From the NCBI GenBank assembly GCA_050944855.1, contig JBMNRU010000002.1, positions 124,001 to 188,000 on the forward strand: a DNA stretch of 64,000 nucleotides, read 5' to 3'. Of the stretch, positions 9,310 through 17,744 are shown piece by piece. The notes beneath the pieces are model-generated. The model saw only the letters and a list, made by a program, of their open reading frames with translations, was not told where the DNA came from and ran no database searches. A program made the translations under genes and the position numbers. Source of the DNA: Lactonifactor sp050944855. Its GTDB lineage: Bacteria > Bacillota > Clostridia > Lachnospirales > Lachnospiraceae. Positions within the stretch are counted from its first letter, which is position 1, and the number at the start of each line of letters is the position of its first letter.

Positions 9310-11331
9310 TTAAATTTCTACATCTTTGCAAACTCTTTCGATCAGTTCATCATCAGCAATGTAAGGAATTGTAATATGATCACTTTCAGGTCTTGTCTTA
9401 TTATATTCCATAGCTGTTTCGATAGAATGTTCACATCTGCCCCAGCTTCTTCTGGATACACCGATCATGGTATCCCACGGAACGGAAGCCATCAGAATTT
9501 CATCGGTTCTTTCGCTACCGTCAAGCAGCATACCGAAACCACCGTTGATAGATTTACTGATGCCAACACCACCGCCGTTATGTAAAGCAACTAAGGTCAT
9601 ACCTCTTGCTGCGTTACCTGCGTAACACTGAACAGCCATATCAGCTGTGATATTAGATCCATCATAAATGTTAGATGTTTCTCTGTATGGTGAATCTGTT
9701 CCGCCTGTATCATGATGGTCACGTCCCAGCATAACCGGTCCGATCTCGCCTTTTCTAACCAGTTCGTTGAACTTCAGAGCGATATCTCTTCTGCCCAAAG
9801 CATCCTGATATAAGATACGGCACTGTGTACCAACAACTAATTTATTCTTTTCAGCGTCGCGGATCCAGTTGTAGTTATCTCTATCCTGATATCTTCTGTT
9901 AGGATCGATTACTTCCATAGCTGCTGCATCTGTTTTGTGCAGATCTTCCGGTTTACCGCTCAGGCAGCACCAACGGAATGGTCCATATCCATAATCAAAC
10001 AGTTCTGGTCCTAAAATATCTTCTACATAAGATGGGAAGATGAAGCCTTCACTTGTATCTACACCATTCTTAGCAATATCCTTAGCGCCTGCATCAAATA
10101 CAGCTCTCATAAAGGAGTTGCCGTAATCAAAGAAGTAAGCTCCTCTGGCAACCAGTTCTTTGATCAGATGATAGTGTTTCACCAGAGACTGGTCAACTAA
10201 TTTTCTGAAGCCTGCTTTGTCATGAGCCAGCATTTCTGTTCTTTCTTCAAAAGTCAGACCCTGTGGGCAGTAACCTCCGTCATATGGAACATGACAAGAA
10301 GTCTGGTCAGAAAGCAATTCAATATGTTCGTTGTGATCTACAGCATACTGAAGCAGATCTACGATGTTGCCGTGATAAGCAATGGAAACAGTTTCTTTCT
10401 TTTCCATATATTCATGAGCCCATGCAAATGCCTGAGCAATATCTTCTGTTACCAGACTTACCCAACCCTGATTGTGTCTTGTCTCAATTCTGGAGTAGTC
10501 AACTTCTGCGATAATACCTACACCGCCAGCGATTTCAATCGCTTTTGGCTGTGCACCGGACATACCGCCAAGGCCAGCTGTAACAAACAGATGTCCTGCC
10601 AGGTTTCCGTCTGCAGGAACGCCTAATTTCATACGTCCAGCGATCAGGATTGTGTTATATGTACCATGAACGATACCCTGCGGTCCAATGTACATCCAGC
10701 CGCCGGCTGTCATCTGGCCATAGCTGGAAACGCCCATAGCTGTTGCTTTTGCCCAGTCATCCGGGTTATCAAACATACCGATCATCAGACCATTTGTGAT
10801 GATAACACGTGGGCTGTGTTTATGAGATTTGAATAATCCCATTGGATGTCCGGACATAACAACTAATGTCTGCTCATCTGTCATAACTTCCAGATATTTT
10901 TTGATCAGCTGATACTGCATCCAGTTCTGGCATGGCTGACCTGTTTCTCCATATGTTACTAATTCATATGGATACAAAGCGATTTCATGATCCAGGTTGT
11001 TATCGATCATAACCTGGAAAGCTTTACCTGCCAGACAGTTTCCTTTGTATTCGTCGATTGGTTTTCCGTAAATTCTTTCCTTCGGCATGAAACGGTATCC
11101 ATAGATACGTCCTCTTGTCAGCAATTCGTTTAAGAATTCCGGTGCAAGAGTTTCATGCAGTTCTTCTGGAATGTAACGAAGAGCGTTCTTTACTGCAAGT
11201 TTGATCTCTCTCTTATTCAGAGTGAGTTCTCTCATTGGAGCTCTTCTGATACCTTCTTTAAAGGTTGGATACTCTGGAAGCACAGAGTCCAGTTTGATTG
11301 TCATGGCATTGCCGATATCAAAGTTGTTCAT
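9310..11331 (-). CDS. hutU: Urocanate hydratase, long form
   Basis: This NAD-dependent urocanase converts urocanate to 4-imidazolone-5-propionate. Conserved stretches include YGETGQPCQNW near residue 128, VVMSGHPMGLFKSH near 157, GGMSGAQPKA near 254, FRWCCLSGKPEDL near 440 and GRDHHDTGGTDSPYRETSN near 530. At 673 aa it is about 120 residues longer than the 550-560 aa enzyme of Pseudomonas or Bacillus and nearer the long form of animals and some anaerobes. The ATG has AAGGAG 9 nt upstream. It is the first gene of the leftward run and faces the SARP-like regulator across a 207-bp regulatory region. Confidence 0.94.
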   Translation of the reverse strand: MNNFDIGNAMTIKLDSVLPEYPTFKEGIRRAPMRELTLNKREIKLAVKNALRYIPEELHETLAPEFLNELLTRGRIYGYRFMPKERIYGKPIDEYKGNCLAGKAFQVMIDNNLDHEIALYPYELVTYGETGQPCQNWMQYQLIKKYLEVMTDEQTLVVMSGHPMGLFKSHKHSPRVIITNGLMIGMFDNPDDWAKATAMGVSSYGQMTAGGWMYIGPQGIVHGTYNTILIAGRMKLGVPADGNLAGHLFVTAGLGGMSGAQPKAIEIAGGVGIIAEVDYSRIETRHNQGWVSLVTEDIAQAFAWAHEYMEKKETVSIAYHGNIVDLLQYAVDHNEHIELLSDQTSCHVPYDGGYCPQGLTFEERTEMLAHDKAGFRKLVDQSLVKHYHLIKELVARGAYFFDYGNSFMRAVFDAGAKDIAKNGVDTSEGFIFPSYVEDILGPELFDYGYGPFRWCCLSGKPEDLHKTDAAAMEVIDPNRRYQDRDNYNWIRDAEKNKLVVGTQCRILYQDALGRRDIALKFNELVRKGEIGPVMLGRDHHDTGGTDSPYRETSNIYDGSNITADMAVQCYAGNAARGMTLVALHNGGGVGISKSINGGFGMLLDGSERTDEILMASVPWDTMIGVSRRSWGRCEHSIETAMEYNKTRPESDHITIPYIADDELIERVCKDVEI

Positions 11332-11374
11332 TCCACATTACTCCTTTTCTTTTTTGATTTTTTCATCTGGACAT

Positions 11375-11430
11375 ATTTTAACATGTTTATAGTCTAATTA
11401 ACGTCTATAAAAACGCCTAAAAAAAATCTA
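11375..11430 (-). promoter_or_regulatory. hutU promoter with SARP-like direct repeats
   Basis: On the hutU strand four pentamers of form TAGRY occur in tandem: TAGAT (11426-11430), TAGGC (11415-11419), TAGAC (11403-11407) and TAGAC (11392-11396), spaced 11, 12 and 11 bp. The last heptamer ends 8-9 bp before a -10-like TTAAAAT, and no good -35 hexamer exists. This is the known geometry of SARP activator sites (heptamer direct repeats, 11-bp period, 8 bp from the -10). The divergent gene encodes a SARP-type protein. Binding is an inference. Confidence 0.6.
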
Positions 11431-11466
11431 AATTTTTTTTATATAGATGTTTTCCGTCTTATTCTA

Positions 11467-11495
11467 TTGTATTGTTTTCGTAAAATTGTTATAAT
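11467..11495 (+). promoter_or_regulatory. Sigma-A promoter of the SARP-like regulator gene
   Basis: TTGTAT (11467-11472), a 17-bp spacer and a perfect TATAAT (11490-11495) lie 43 bp upstream of the regulator start. A TAGATGT heptamer at 11444-11450 on this strand resembles the hutU-side repeats and could allow autoregulation. Confidence 0.7.
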
Positions 11496-11538
11496 TCTAG
11501 TGAATTTAAACTTATTTTTTTAAAAAGGAGGTCAAAAC

Positions 11539-14535
11539 ATGTCAAAAATCACCTTTCAATTATTCCAGTCTCCTAAAATTTTTTTAGACGGTGAACTCAT
11601 TACCCTTCCTTTTAAAAAAGCCGAAGGCCTTTTATATTATCTGGCCATCAATAAATCCATTACCAGAGAGCAGGCCGCTTCCCTTTTATGGGCCGGAAAC
11701 GACGAGCAGACCGCCAAAAAAAATCTGCGTCATACTCTCTATACTATAAAGAAAGCCTTTGGATTAGAAATTATTATTTCACCGCAAAAACAAGTGCTGA
11801 CTTTAAATTCCGAATTTGTATTTGATATCGACTATGACCAGTTGATGGAAAACGAAAAATTAGACGTCTACCGGGGAGAATTTCTTCATGGTTTTTATGT
11901 GAAAAATGCCCCCGAATTCGAGGATTGGCTGGAGACGGAACGTACTTTTTTAAAGGATACTTATCTGCGCAAGCTCTATGAACATATGTTGCAGCTGGAC
12001 AAAGAAAATGTGCCGGAACTGGAAGCGGCTTACGCGGAATATACAAGGGAGGATCCCCTGGACGAAAGAGTCTATTACCTCATGATGCAGGCTTATCAGC
12101 ATAATCATCTGTATCACAAAGGGATCAAGGTATATCAGTCTTTAAGCAAGCTTCTGAACTCCGAGCTTCGTATCAGCCCCAGCAAAGAGATTGCTACTCT
12201 TCACAGAGAACTGCTGAATGCCTGGACGGAAGCCACCTCTACCGAAGCAGAAGAAGAAAAGGTACTTCTTCGGGGACGAAAAACGGAAATGCAGTATCTT
12301 ACCAAAGTCTATAATGAATTTCTCACCGGCGGCAAACCTGCTGCTATTATGCTCATGGGTGAGATGGGGGTAGGAAAAACACATCTGATGAACACCTTTC
12401 TGGATGATCTGGATTATGACTCCTGCCTGACCCTTCGCTCTGTCTGTTTCCAGGCAGAACGCGACTTCATCCTGCAGCCATGGAATGCCATTATGATGCA
12501 GATCGACCATTATATTACGGAACACCACATGGAAATACCAAAACAGTATCTGATCAATATTTCCAATCTGTTTCCGTTGCTGGGCAATCAGCCGACTTCC
12601 ACAACGAATATACCTGAGGATATTACCACCTCCTTTAATTATCGCGTCACACGAAACAGTATTTTAAAACTGCTGTTTTTTATAGGAGAGGAAATTCCCA
12701 TTGTTCTTTCCTTTGACAACATCCAATATATGGATGAGTTGAGTCTGGAACTGCTCTCTCTAGTCATTCGAGAAAAAAATCCTAATGTTATGGTAATCGG
12801 CACCTGTCTGGATATGCTGACTCCCGCACTGCAGAAATATATCAATGCACTGAACCGGGAACGCCTGATCACCCAGATCATGATTAAACGATTTACACGA
12901 AATGACGTAGCAGAACTGGTAAAACAACGCCTGGGCGACAACGCGATCAGCGCGGAACTTCTGGATACGATCTATAGAGAAACCGAAGGCAATGCCTTTT
13001 TCCTGGAAATTCTTCTAAATAATTTTGCCAACCAGAATTTCCAGAATATACTTTCTGTAAAGACACAGGATATTCTTATGGACCGGATCAGCGATCTGTC
13101 CGTAGAATCCCGGCAGGTATTGGATGTTATTTCCTTATTTCATGACTTTGCCACACTGGATGTACTGGAATTTATCCTGAATCAGGATACCCTGGAATTG
13201 CTGGAACTGCTGGACGATCTGAAAAATCACGCTTTAATTGAAGAAACCGTAGTGAACCAGGAAATTCATTTCTGTTTCCGTCACAACAAAATGCAGGAAT
13301 TTATCCATGCCCAGCTTTCCCCGTCCAAACGCCGTCTGCTCCACAACCGTGTTGCCAATTACTTGGAGCAGCTGGACGAACTACATACCAACACCTGGTA
13401 TCAGAGCCTGATCTATCACTATGAATTATGCGGCAATGAAGCCAAAGCTCTGCAATACCATATTCTGAGCCTGGAGGAATATTCTTCTTTAAACTTTGAT
13501 CTCTATCCGGTTATGCAGCCGCAAATGCGGTCCCCCATGGAACCCAACAAAGAGATCAACCGATTATTTGAAGATCTTTTTTCCGAGCTGTATCGTCTGT
13601 ACCACATACAGCCCAATGCCATTGACTACTCCGAATCCGAAGCCCGGCTTCTGCTTGTCAGCGGCAAGTACAATATTTCTCAGGGCTTCTATCAAAAAGG
13701 AATCCCGGCTATTAACAAGGCGCTGTCTACCAACGTCTATGTAAAAAGCCATCCGGAATTTCATATTCACTGTCTGCGTCAGCTTACATTCTATGGAATT
13801 CAGATCTGGGATACCGAATTGATGGAGAAAAACATCAAAAAAGGAATTGCTCTGGCAAAAGAATGCGGTCCCAAAAATCAGCCAAATGTAGAATACGCCA
13901 TTGAATGCCGGCTTTATGGATTACTGCAGACGATGAAAGGAAAGTATCAAAGTGCACAGGAATACCTGCTGCATGCCATCGAACTGTTTCAGAGCGTACC
14001 ATTGAAATCGCAAAGCCTTTCTCTGAACATGGCTGCCTGCTATAACTATCTGGGTGAGGTACAAAGAAAAGAGAAAAACTTTGAACTTTCTCTGGGATAT
14101 TATGACAAAGCCATTGAGGCATGTATTTCCTGGGAATATCCGGTGAATCCTACATTCTATACCAATAAAGCCCGTTCCCTTCTGGCATTGGGAAATCAGG
14201 AGGAAGCAGAAAAACTGCTGAAGCTTGCCTGCAAAACCTACGATGATACATCCACGCTTATGGGACGTGCTATTGCGAAATGTTACTATTGCCGCATCCT
14301 GGCCGACAAGGGAGAATGGAGCCATGCTTATCAGCTGCTCACCGAGGCAACCAAAAGTTCCCGGCAGCTGTCTTCTCCTCTGGAACTGGGAATTCTGGCA
14401 CAGACAAAGATTTATTTACTGGAAAACTATCCGCAGGAATACAAAGATATTGTTCACGAACCATTAGATAATCTAAAAGATCAGGTCTATTCTTATCTGG
14501 CCGATCTTCCGGGTGTTTATGAATTAGATCAATAA
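11539..14535 (+). CDS. SARP/AfsR-like transcriptional regulator with BTAD, ATPase and TPR domains
   Basis: This 998-aa protein has a domain order that can be read along the chain. An OmpR-like winged helix covers residues ~1-95 (ITREQAASLLW, RHTLYTIKKAF). A bacterial transcriptional activation domain covers ~100-230 (YRGEFLHGFYVKNAPEFEDWLETER). A STAND/AAA ATPase follows with Walker A GEMGVGKTHL near 273 and a Walker B-like IVLSFDNI near 390. TPR-like helices run from ~640 to the end. The start has AAAAAGGAGG nearby. It is divergent from hutU and followed within 10 bp by citC, so it is the likely activator of the island. Its effector ligand is unknown; a pathway intermediate such as urocanate is a guess. 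Confidence 0.85.
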   Translation: MSKITFQLFQSPKIFLDGELITLPFKKAEGLLYYLAINKSITREQAASLLWAGNDEQTAKKNLRHTLYTIKKAFGLEIIISPQKQVLTLNSEFVFDIDYDQLMENEKLDVYRGEFLHGFYVKNAPEFEDWLETERTFLKDTYLRKLYEHMLQLDKENVPELEAAYAEYTREDPLDERVYYLMMQAYQHNHLYHKGIKVYQSLSKLLNSELRISPSKEIATLHRELLNAWTEATSTEAEEEKVLLRGRKTEMQYLTKVYNEFLTGGKPAAIMLMGEMGVGKTHLMNTFLDDLDYDSCLTLRSVCFQAERDFILQPWNAIMMQIDHYITEHHMEIPKQYLINISNLFPLLGNQPTSTTNIPEDITTSFNYRVTRNSILKLLFFIGEEIPIVLSFDNIQYMDELSLELLSLVIREKNPNVMVIGTCLDMLTPALQKYINALNRERLITQIMIKRFTRNDVAELVKQRLGDNAISAELLDTIYRETEGNAFFLEILLNNFANQNFQNILSVKTQDILMDRISDLSVESRQVLDVISLFHDFATLDVLEFILNQDTLELLELLDDLKNHALIEETVVNQEIHFCFRHNKMQEFIHAQLSPSKRRLLHNRVANYLEQLDELHTNTWYQSLIYHYELCGNEAKALQYHILSLEEYSSLNFDLYPVMQPQMRSPMEPNKEINRLFEDLFSELYRLYHIQPNAIDYSESEARLLLVSGKYNISQGFYQKGIPAINKALSTNVYVKSHPEFHIHCLRQLTFYGIQIWDTELMEKNIKKGIALAKECGPKNQPNVEYAIECRLYGLLQTMKGKYQSAQEYLLHAIELFQSVPLKSQSLSLNMAACYNYLGEVQRKEKNFELSLGYYDKAIEACISWEYPVNPTFYTNKARSLLALGNQEEAEKLLKLACKTYDDTSTLMGRAIAKCYYCRILADKGEWSHAYQLLTEATKSSRQLSSPLELGILAQTKIYLLENYPQEYKDIVHEPLDNLKDQVYSYLADLPGVYELDQ

Positions 14536-14545
14536 GGAGATTATT

Positions 14546-15577
14546 ATGAATTCTAGTTATTATATCGAAGAAGGCTCACCTTTTACGGGCCGCAAACTTG
14601 CCAAATGTCAGGCTTTCTTAAAAGACAGCGGACTGACTTATGATGATAATATCCAATATTCTATCTTGCTGTATAACGCTTCCGGAAGGCTATGCGCAAC
14701 CGGAAGCAGAGACGGCAATGTATTAAAATGCCTGGCGGTAGCCCCCGACTGTCAGGGGGAGGGCTATCTTAACGCCGTGATCAGCCGGCTTTTAACCAAT
14801 GCCCATATGTCCGGATGTTCTCATCTATTTTTATTTACAAAACCGCAATACAAAGAACTATTTAAGGATCTGGGATTTTTCCCCATTCTGCAGACAGAAG
14901 ACATTTTATTTATGGAAAATCAAAAAGACGGCATCAACGGATATCTGCGGGAAGAAACCAAAAATCTCCCTTCCACTGCCGAAAGCGCCCGCATCGGCGC
15001 CATTGTAATGAACGCAAACCCCTTTACCCTAGGGCATCAATATCTGATCCAACAGGCAAAAGCTGCCTGCGATGTGCTTCATGTCTTCGTCCTTTCTTCC
15101 CGGGAAAGCGATTTTTCACCGGAAGTACGGCTGGATCTGGTAAAAAAGGGATGTGCAGACATGCCGGGCGTCTATATCCATGGTGGATCAGAGTACTTAA
15201 TCTCCCATGCCACTTTTCCGGATTACTTTATGAAAGATAAGGATCAGGCAAGAACAGCGAACTGTCATCTGGATCTTCTTCTTTTCTGCAAATATTTTAA
15301 AGAGGCTTTTGGCATTACCGACCGTTTCGTAGGCGAAGAGCCCTATTGCAATATTACCCGGCAGTATAACGAGGCCATGCAAAAGATCCTCCCTGCTCAT
15401 GGGATCCGCGTCACCGTGATACCCCGGAAACAGTTTGCAAACGATGCGATCAGTGCCAGCCGCGTACGGCGCCTGTTAAAGGAAAATCGCCTGGAAGAGA
15501 TCAAAAATCTGGTTCCCGAAACCACTTATGCTTATCTGTGTTCTGTCTCAACTGCCTCATCACATGCAGCGCTATAG
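14546..15577 (+). CDS. citC: [Citrate/citramalate lyase] ligase (acetate:SH-ACP ligase)
   Basis: This 343-aa CitC protein acetylates the thiol of the lyase acyl carrier prosthetic group using ATP and acetate. Residues ~30-125 form a GNAT-like domain (VAPDCQGEGYLNAVISRLL). Residues ~145-335 form a nucleotidyltransferase domain with NPFTLGHQYLI as the HIGH-type motif and SASRVRRLL near the C-terminus as the second nucleotide-binding motif. The ATG is preceded by AAGGAG with 6-nt spacing and lies 10 bp after the regulator, so the two are co-transcribed. Its target is CitD, encoded at 6132-6392 on the other strand. Confidence 0.93.
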   Translation: MNSSYYIEEGSPFTGRKLAKCQAFLKDSGLTYDDNIQYSILLYNASGRLCATGSRDGNVLKCLAVAPDCQGEGYLNAVISRLLTNAHMSGCSHLFLFTKPQYKELFKDLGFFPILQTEDILFMENQKDGINGYLREETKNLPSTAESARIGAIVMNANPFTLGHQYLIQQAKAACDVLHVFVLSSRESDFSPEVRLDLVKKGCADMPGVYIHGGSEYLISHATFPDYFMKDKDQARTANCHLDLLLFCKYFKEAFGITDRFVGEEPYCNITRQYNEAMQKILPAHGIRVTVIPRKQFANDAISASRVRRLLKENRLEEIKNLVPETTYAYLCSVSTASSHAAL

Positions 15578-15595
15578 AAAGGAAAGGTAATTCGT

Positions 15596-16996
15596 ATGAA
15601 TTCTGTATTCTGGCAGGACGGGCCGGAAATCACGCTGATGGAAGTTCTGGATAACCGGGAATACCGGGCCGAAAGGCAGTATGCGCTTTTAACTTCCTGG
15701 CAGCAGACACTGGTCTGTCTGACTTTAAACATTGCTGGTCCTCAAAAGATAAACCGGCTGATCCGTCAGGGATATCTAGAAGGGAAATCTGCTTTGCTTC
15801 TGCAGCTGCAGGCGGCAGATATCCCTCTTTTATTTGAAGAAGAATCCCACCGCAATACCGGTTATGAAGGATTTTTTGTAGTCCGCGGTGATGCAGCAGC
15901 TGTCAAAAGGATTACGCTTATTTTAGAAGATACTCATCCGCTGGGCCGACTGTATGACTTTGACGTCTTATCTCCCGGAAAAGAAAAGCTTTCCCGCAAA
16001 GATTTCGGATTTCCTTCCCGCAGGTGTCTGCTCTGTGAAAAACCTGCCTTTTTATGCGGTCGGAACCGAACACATTCCGCCAAAGAATTATACCAGTGCG
16101 CCATGAATCTTTTGGAAAATTATTTTACGGATCAATTCTCTACACGCATTGCCGCACTGTTTACCAAGGGAATGACCTACGAAGTGACGACCACACCAAA
16201 ACCAGGGCTGGTAGACCGGCACCACACCGGTTCTCATAAAGATATGGATATCGCGCTATTTATGGACAGTATCCATGCGTTGCAGGCTTATTTTACGGAC
16301 TGTACCCGGTTAGGCATCCAATTCGCCAAAAACCCTCATGCGCAGGAACAACTGCCCCTTCTGTTTGAGCAACTGCGAAAACGGGGACAACAGGCGGAGG
16401 CAGATATGCTTTCTGCCACCCGGGGAGTAAATACCCACAAAGGGCTGATCTTCTCGGGAGGAATTTTATGCGGCGCCTGCGGCTTTTGCCATAGTCTCTC
16501 CGGTACCTGGGAGAATGAGGAACTTGCCGATTGCTGCAGGAAAATGCTTTCCTCTTTGAGCGATGATTTTGAGGCATTAAAAAAGCGAAAGCCGGTAACC
16601 CACGGCGAATGGCTTTATCACGCTTATGGTTTAAAGGGCATCCGTGGGGAAGCCATAGATGGTTTCCCTACACTGTTTTCCATAGGACTTCCCGTCTTTC
16701 GCCAAATGCGTGAAAAAGGAGCTTCCTATTTCACCGCAGGCCGGGTCACGCTGTTATATCTTATGGCAAAAGGAGAAGATACCAACATTATCATTCGCTC
16801 AGATTACGATACTTTTCTCCTGCTACAGCGGGAATTGAACAGCTATCTGAACACGCATCCTGCCGGAAGTTACGATGAATCTGCCATTATAGAAGAACTG
16901 GATCAATGGTTTCTTAAGAAAAATATCAGTCCCGGCGGCAGTGCAGATCTGCTGGCGCTCACTTATTTCTTATATTTTGCTGAAAAGTACAGATAA
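15596..16996 (+). CDS. citXG: CitX-CitG fusion: holo-ACP synthase / triphosphoribosyl-dephospho-CoA synthase
   Basis: This 466-aa protein joins two lyase-maturation enzymes. Residues ~1-170 match CitX (NREYRAERQYALL; RKDFGFPSRRCLLCEKPAFLC), which transfers the prosthetic group to CitD. Residues ~180-466 match CitG (YEVTTTPKPGLVDRHHTGSH; ATRGVNTHKGLIFSGG; HGEWLYHAYGLKGIRGEA), which makes 2'-(5''-triphosphoribosyl)-3'-dephospho-CoA. Such fusions are known, for example in Haemophilus. It lies 18 bp after citC with a GAAAGGAAAGG site. With citC it provides complete activation of the lyase, so the island is self-contained for this enzyme. Confidence 0.9.
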   Translation: MNSVFWQDGPEITLMEVLDNREYRAERQYALLTSWQQTLVCLTLNIAGPQKINRLIRQGYLEGKSALLLQLQAADIPLLFEEESHRNTGYEGFFVVRGDAAAVKRITLILEDTHPLGRLYDFDVLSPGKEKLSRKDFGFPSRRCLLCEKPAFLCGRNRTHSAKELYQCAMNLLENYFTDQFSTRIAALFTKGMTYEVTTTPKPGLVDRHHTGSHKDMDIALFMDSIHALQAYFTDCTRLGIQFAKNPHAQEQLPLLFEQLRKRGQQAEADMLSATRGVNTHKGLIFSGGILCGACGFCHSLSGTWENEELADCCRKMLSSLSDDFEALKKRKPVTHGEWLYHAYGLKGIRGEAIDGFPTLFSIGLPVFRQMREKGASYFTAGRVTLLYLMAKGEDTNIIIRSDYDTFLLLQRELNSYLNTHPAGSYDESAIIEELDQWFLKKNISPGGSADLLALTYFLYFAEKYR

Positions 16997-17052
16997 AAGA
17001 AGGCATTGCTGTTCCGTAGGTTACCCTATAGAACAGCAATGCCTCTCTTTTT
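16996..17052. terminator. Bidirectional terminator between citXG and hutD
   Basis: A perfect 14-bp stem (AGGCATTGCTGTTC at 17001-17014 and GAACAGCAATGCCT at 17031-17044) encloses a 16-nt loop and is flanked by A-rich and T-rich tracts. It sits between convergent genes and serves both. Confidence 0.85.
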
Positions 17053-17062
17053 ACATTTTTCC

Positions 17063-17650
17063 TCATACTGCTGGAATCATAATAGTACAAATTACCAGTT
17101 TCAATGCAGTATCTCCTACATTTTCCACCGAAATCTTTTCTTTTTGATAAGAACGAACCAGCAGTGTTTCTGAGGTATTCACCTGACATCCGCACATCCG
17201 GCCATTTCCCTGGGCCGCATAAATCAGTACCTGACAATTTCCTTCTGCTTCCGGACGCAGTACAACAGAAGCGTGCGGTGCCACTTCGGCACACTCCATC
17301 TTTCCTTTTGCTCCATCTTTCAGCATCAGATTAAAATCACGTACTTTTCCCACACTTACCGTATCCCAGTCACCCATAAACCGGTCTACTTCATACGGTT
17401 TCATATCCAGCTGGCGGATTCCTGTATGGGTCAACTTCATCTCACCTTCCAAAATCGTAAGAAAGCGTTCCACTCCTTCCAGCTTGGTAAAGTGGGATTC
17501 CGGCAGTTCTACTGTGGCACTGCTGATGCGGGCCATGAACTGACGTTTTCCATAGTCTCCGTCTTCCGGATACATATAAATCTGCGTGGTCTTTCCTCCG
17601 GACCAGTCTGTAGTCCGGTATTCCTGTTCTTTTAAAACTGTTACTTCCAA
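17063..17650 (-). CDS. hutD: HutD/Ves family cupin protein
   Basis: This 195-aa protein matches the HutD family: an N-terminal W-S-G-G-K-T-T-Q motif near residue 16, ISSATVELPESHFTKLEGVERFLTILEGE in pieces across 41-70, and a VDRFMGD-type segment near 88. HutD proteins accompany histidine-utilisation genes and are proposed to limit pathway flux by binding formimino intermediates; the biochemical role remains unproven. It is convergent with citXG and separated by a shared terminator. A TAGAC pentamer occurs about 20 bp upstream of the start. Its presence supports assigning the whole region to histidine catabolism. Confidence 0.85.
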   Translation of the reverse strand: MEVTVLKEQEYRTTDWSGGKTTQIYMYPEDGDYGKRQFMARISSATVELPESHFTKLEGVERFLTILEGEMKLTHTGIRQLDMKPYEVDRFMGDWDTVSVGKVRDFNLMLKDGAKGKMECAEVAPHASVVLRPEAEGNCQVLIYAAQGNGRMCGCQVNTSETLLVRSYQKEKISVENVGDTALKLVICTIMIPAV

Positions 17651-17744
17651 AGTATCTCTCCCTTTCTGTCTATCAATATCATACTTAGTTTAACAGTTTA
17701 TTGTTCTCCAGTCCACCCTCTAATGAATGTACTGCAGGTTAACC

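Noticed and set aside
17651..17744. SARP-type repeat array upstream of hutD
   Set aside because: Only a single TAGAC pentamer is present; there is no tandem partner at 11-bp spacing.
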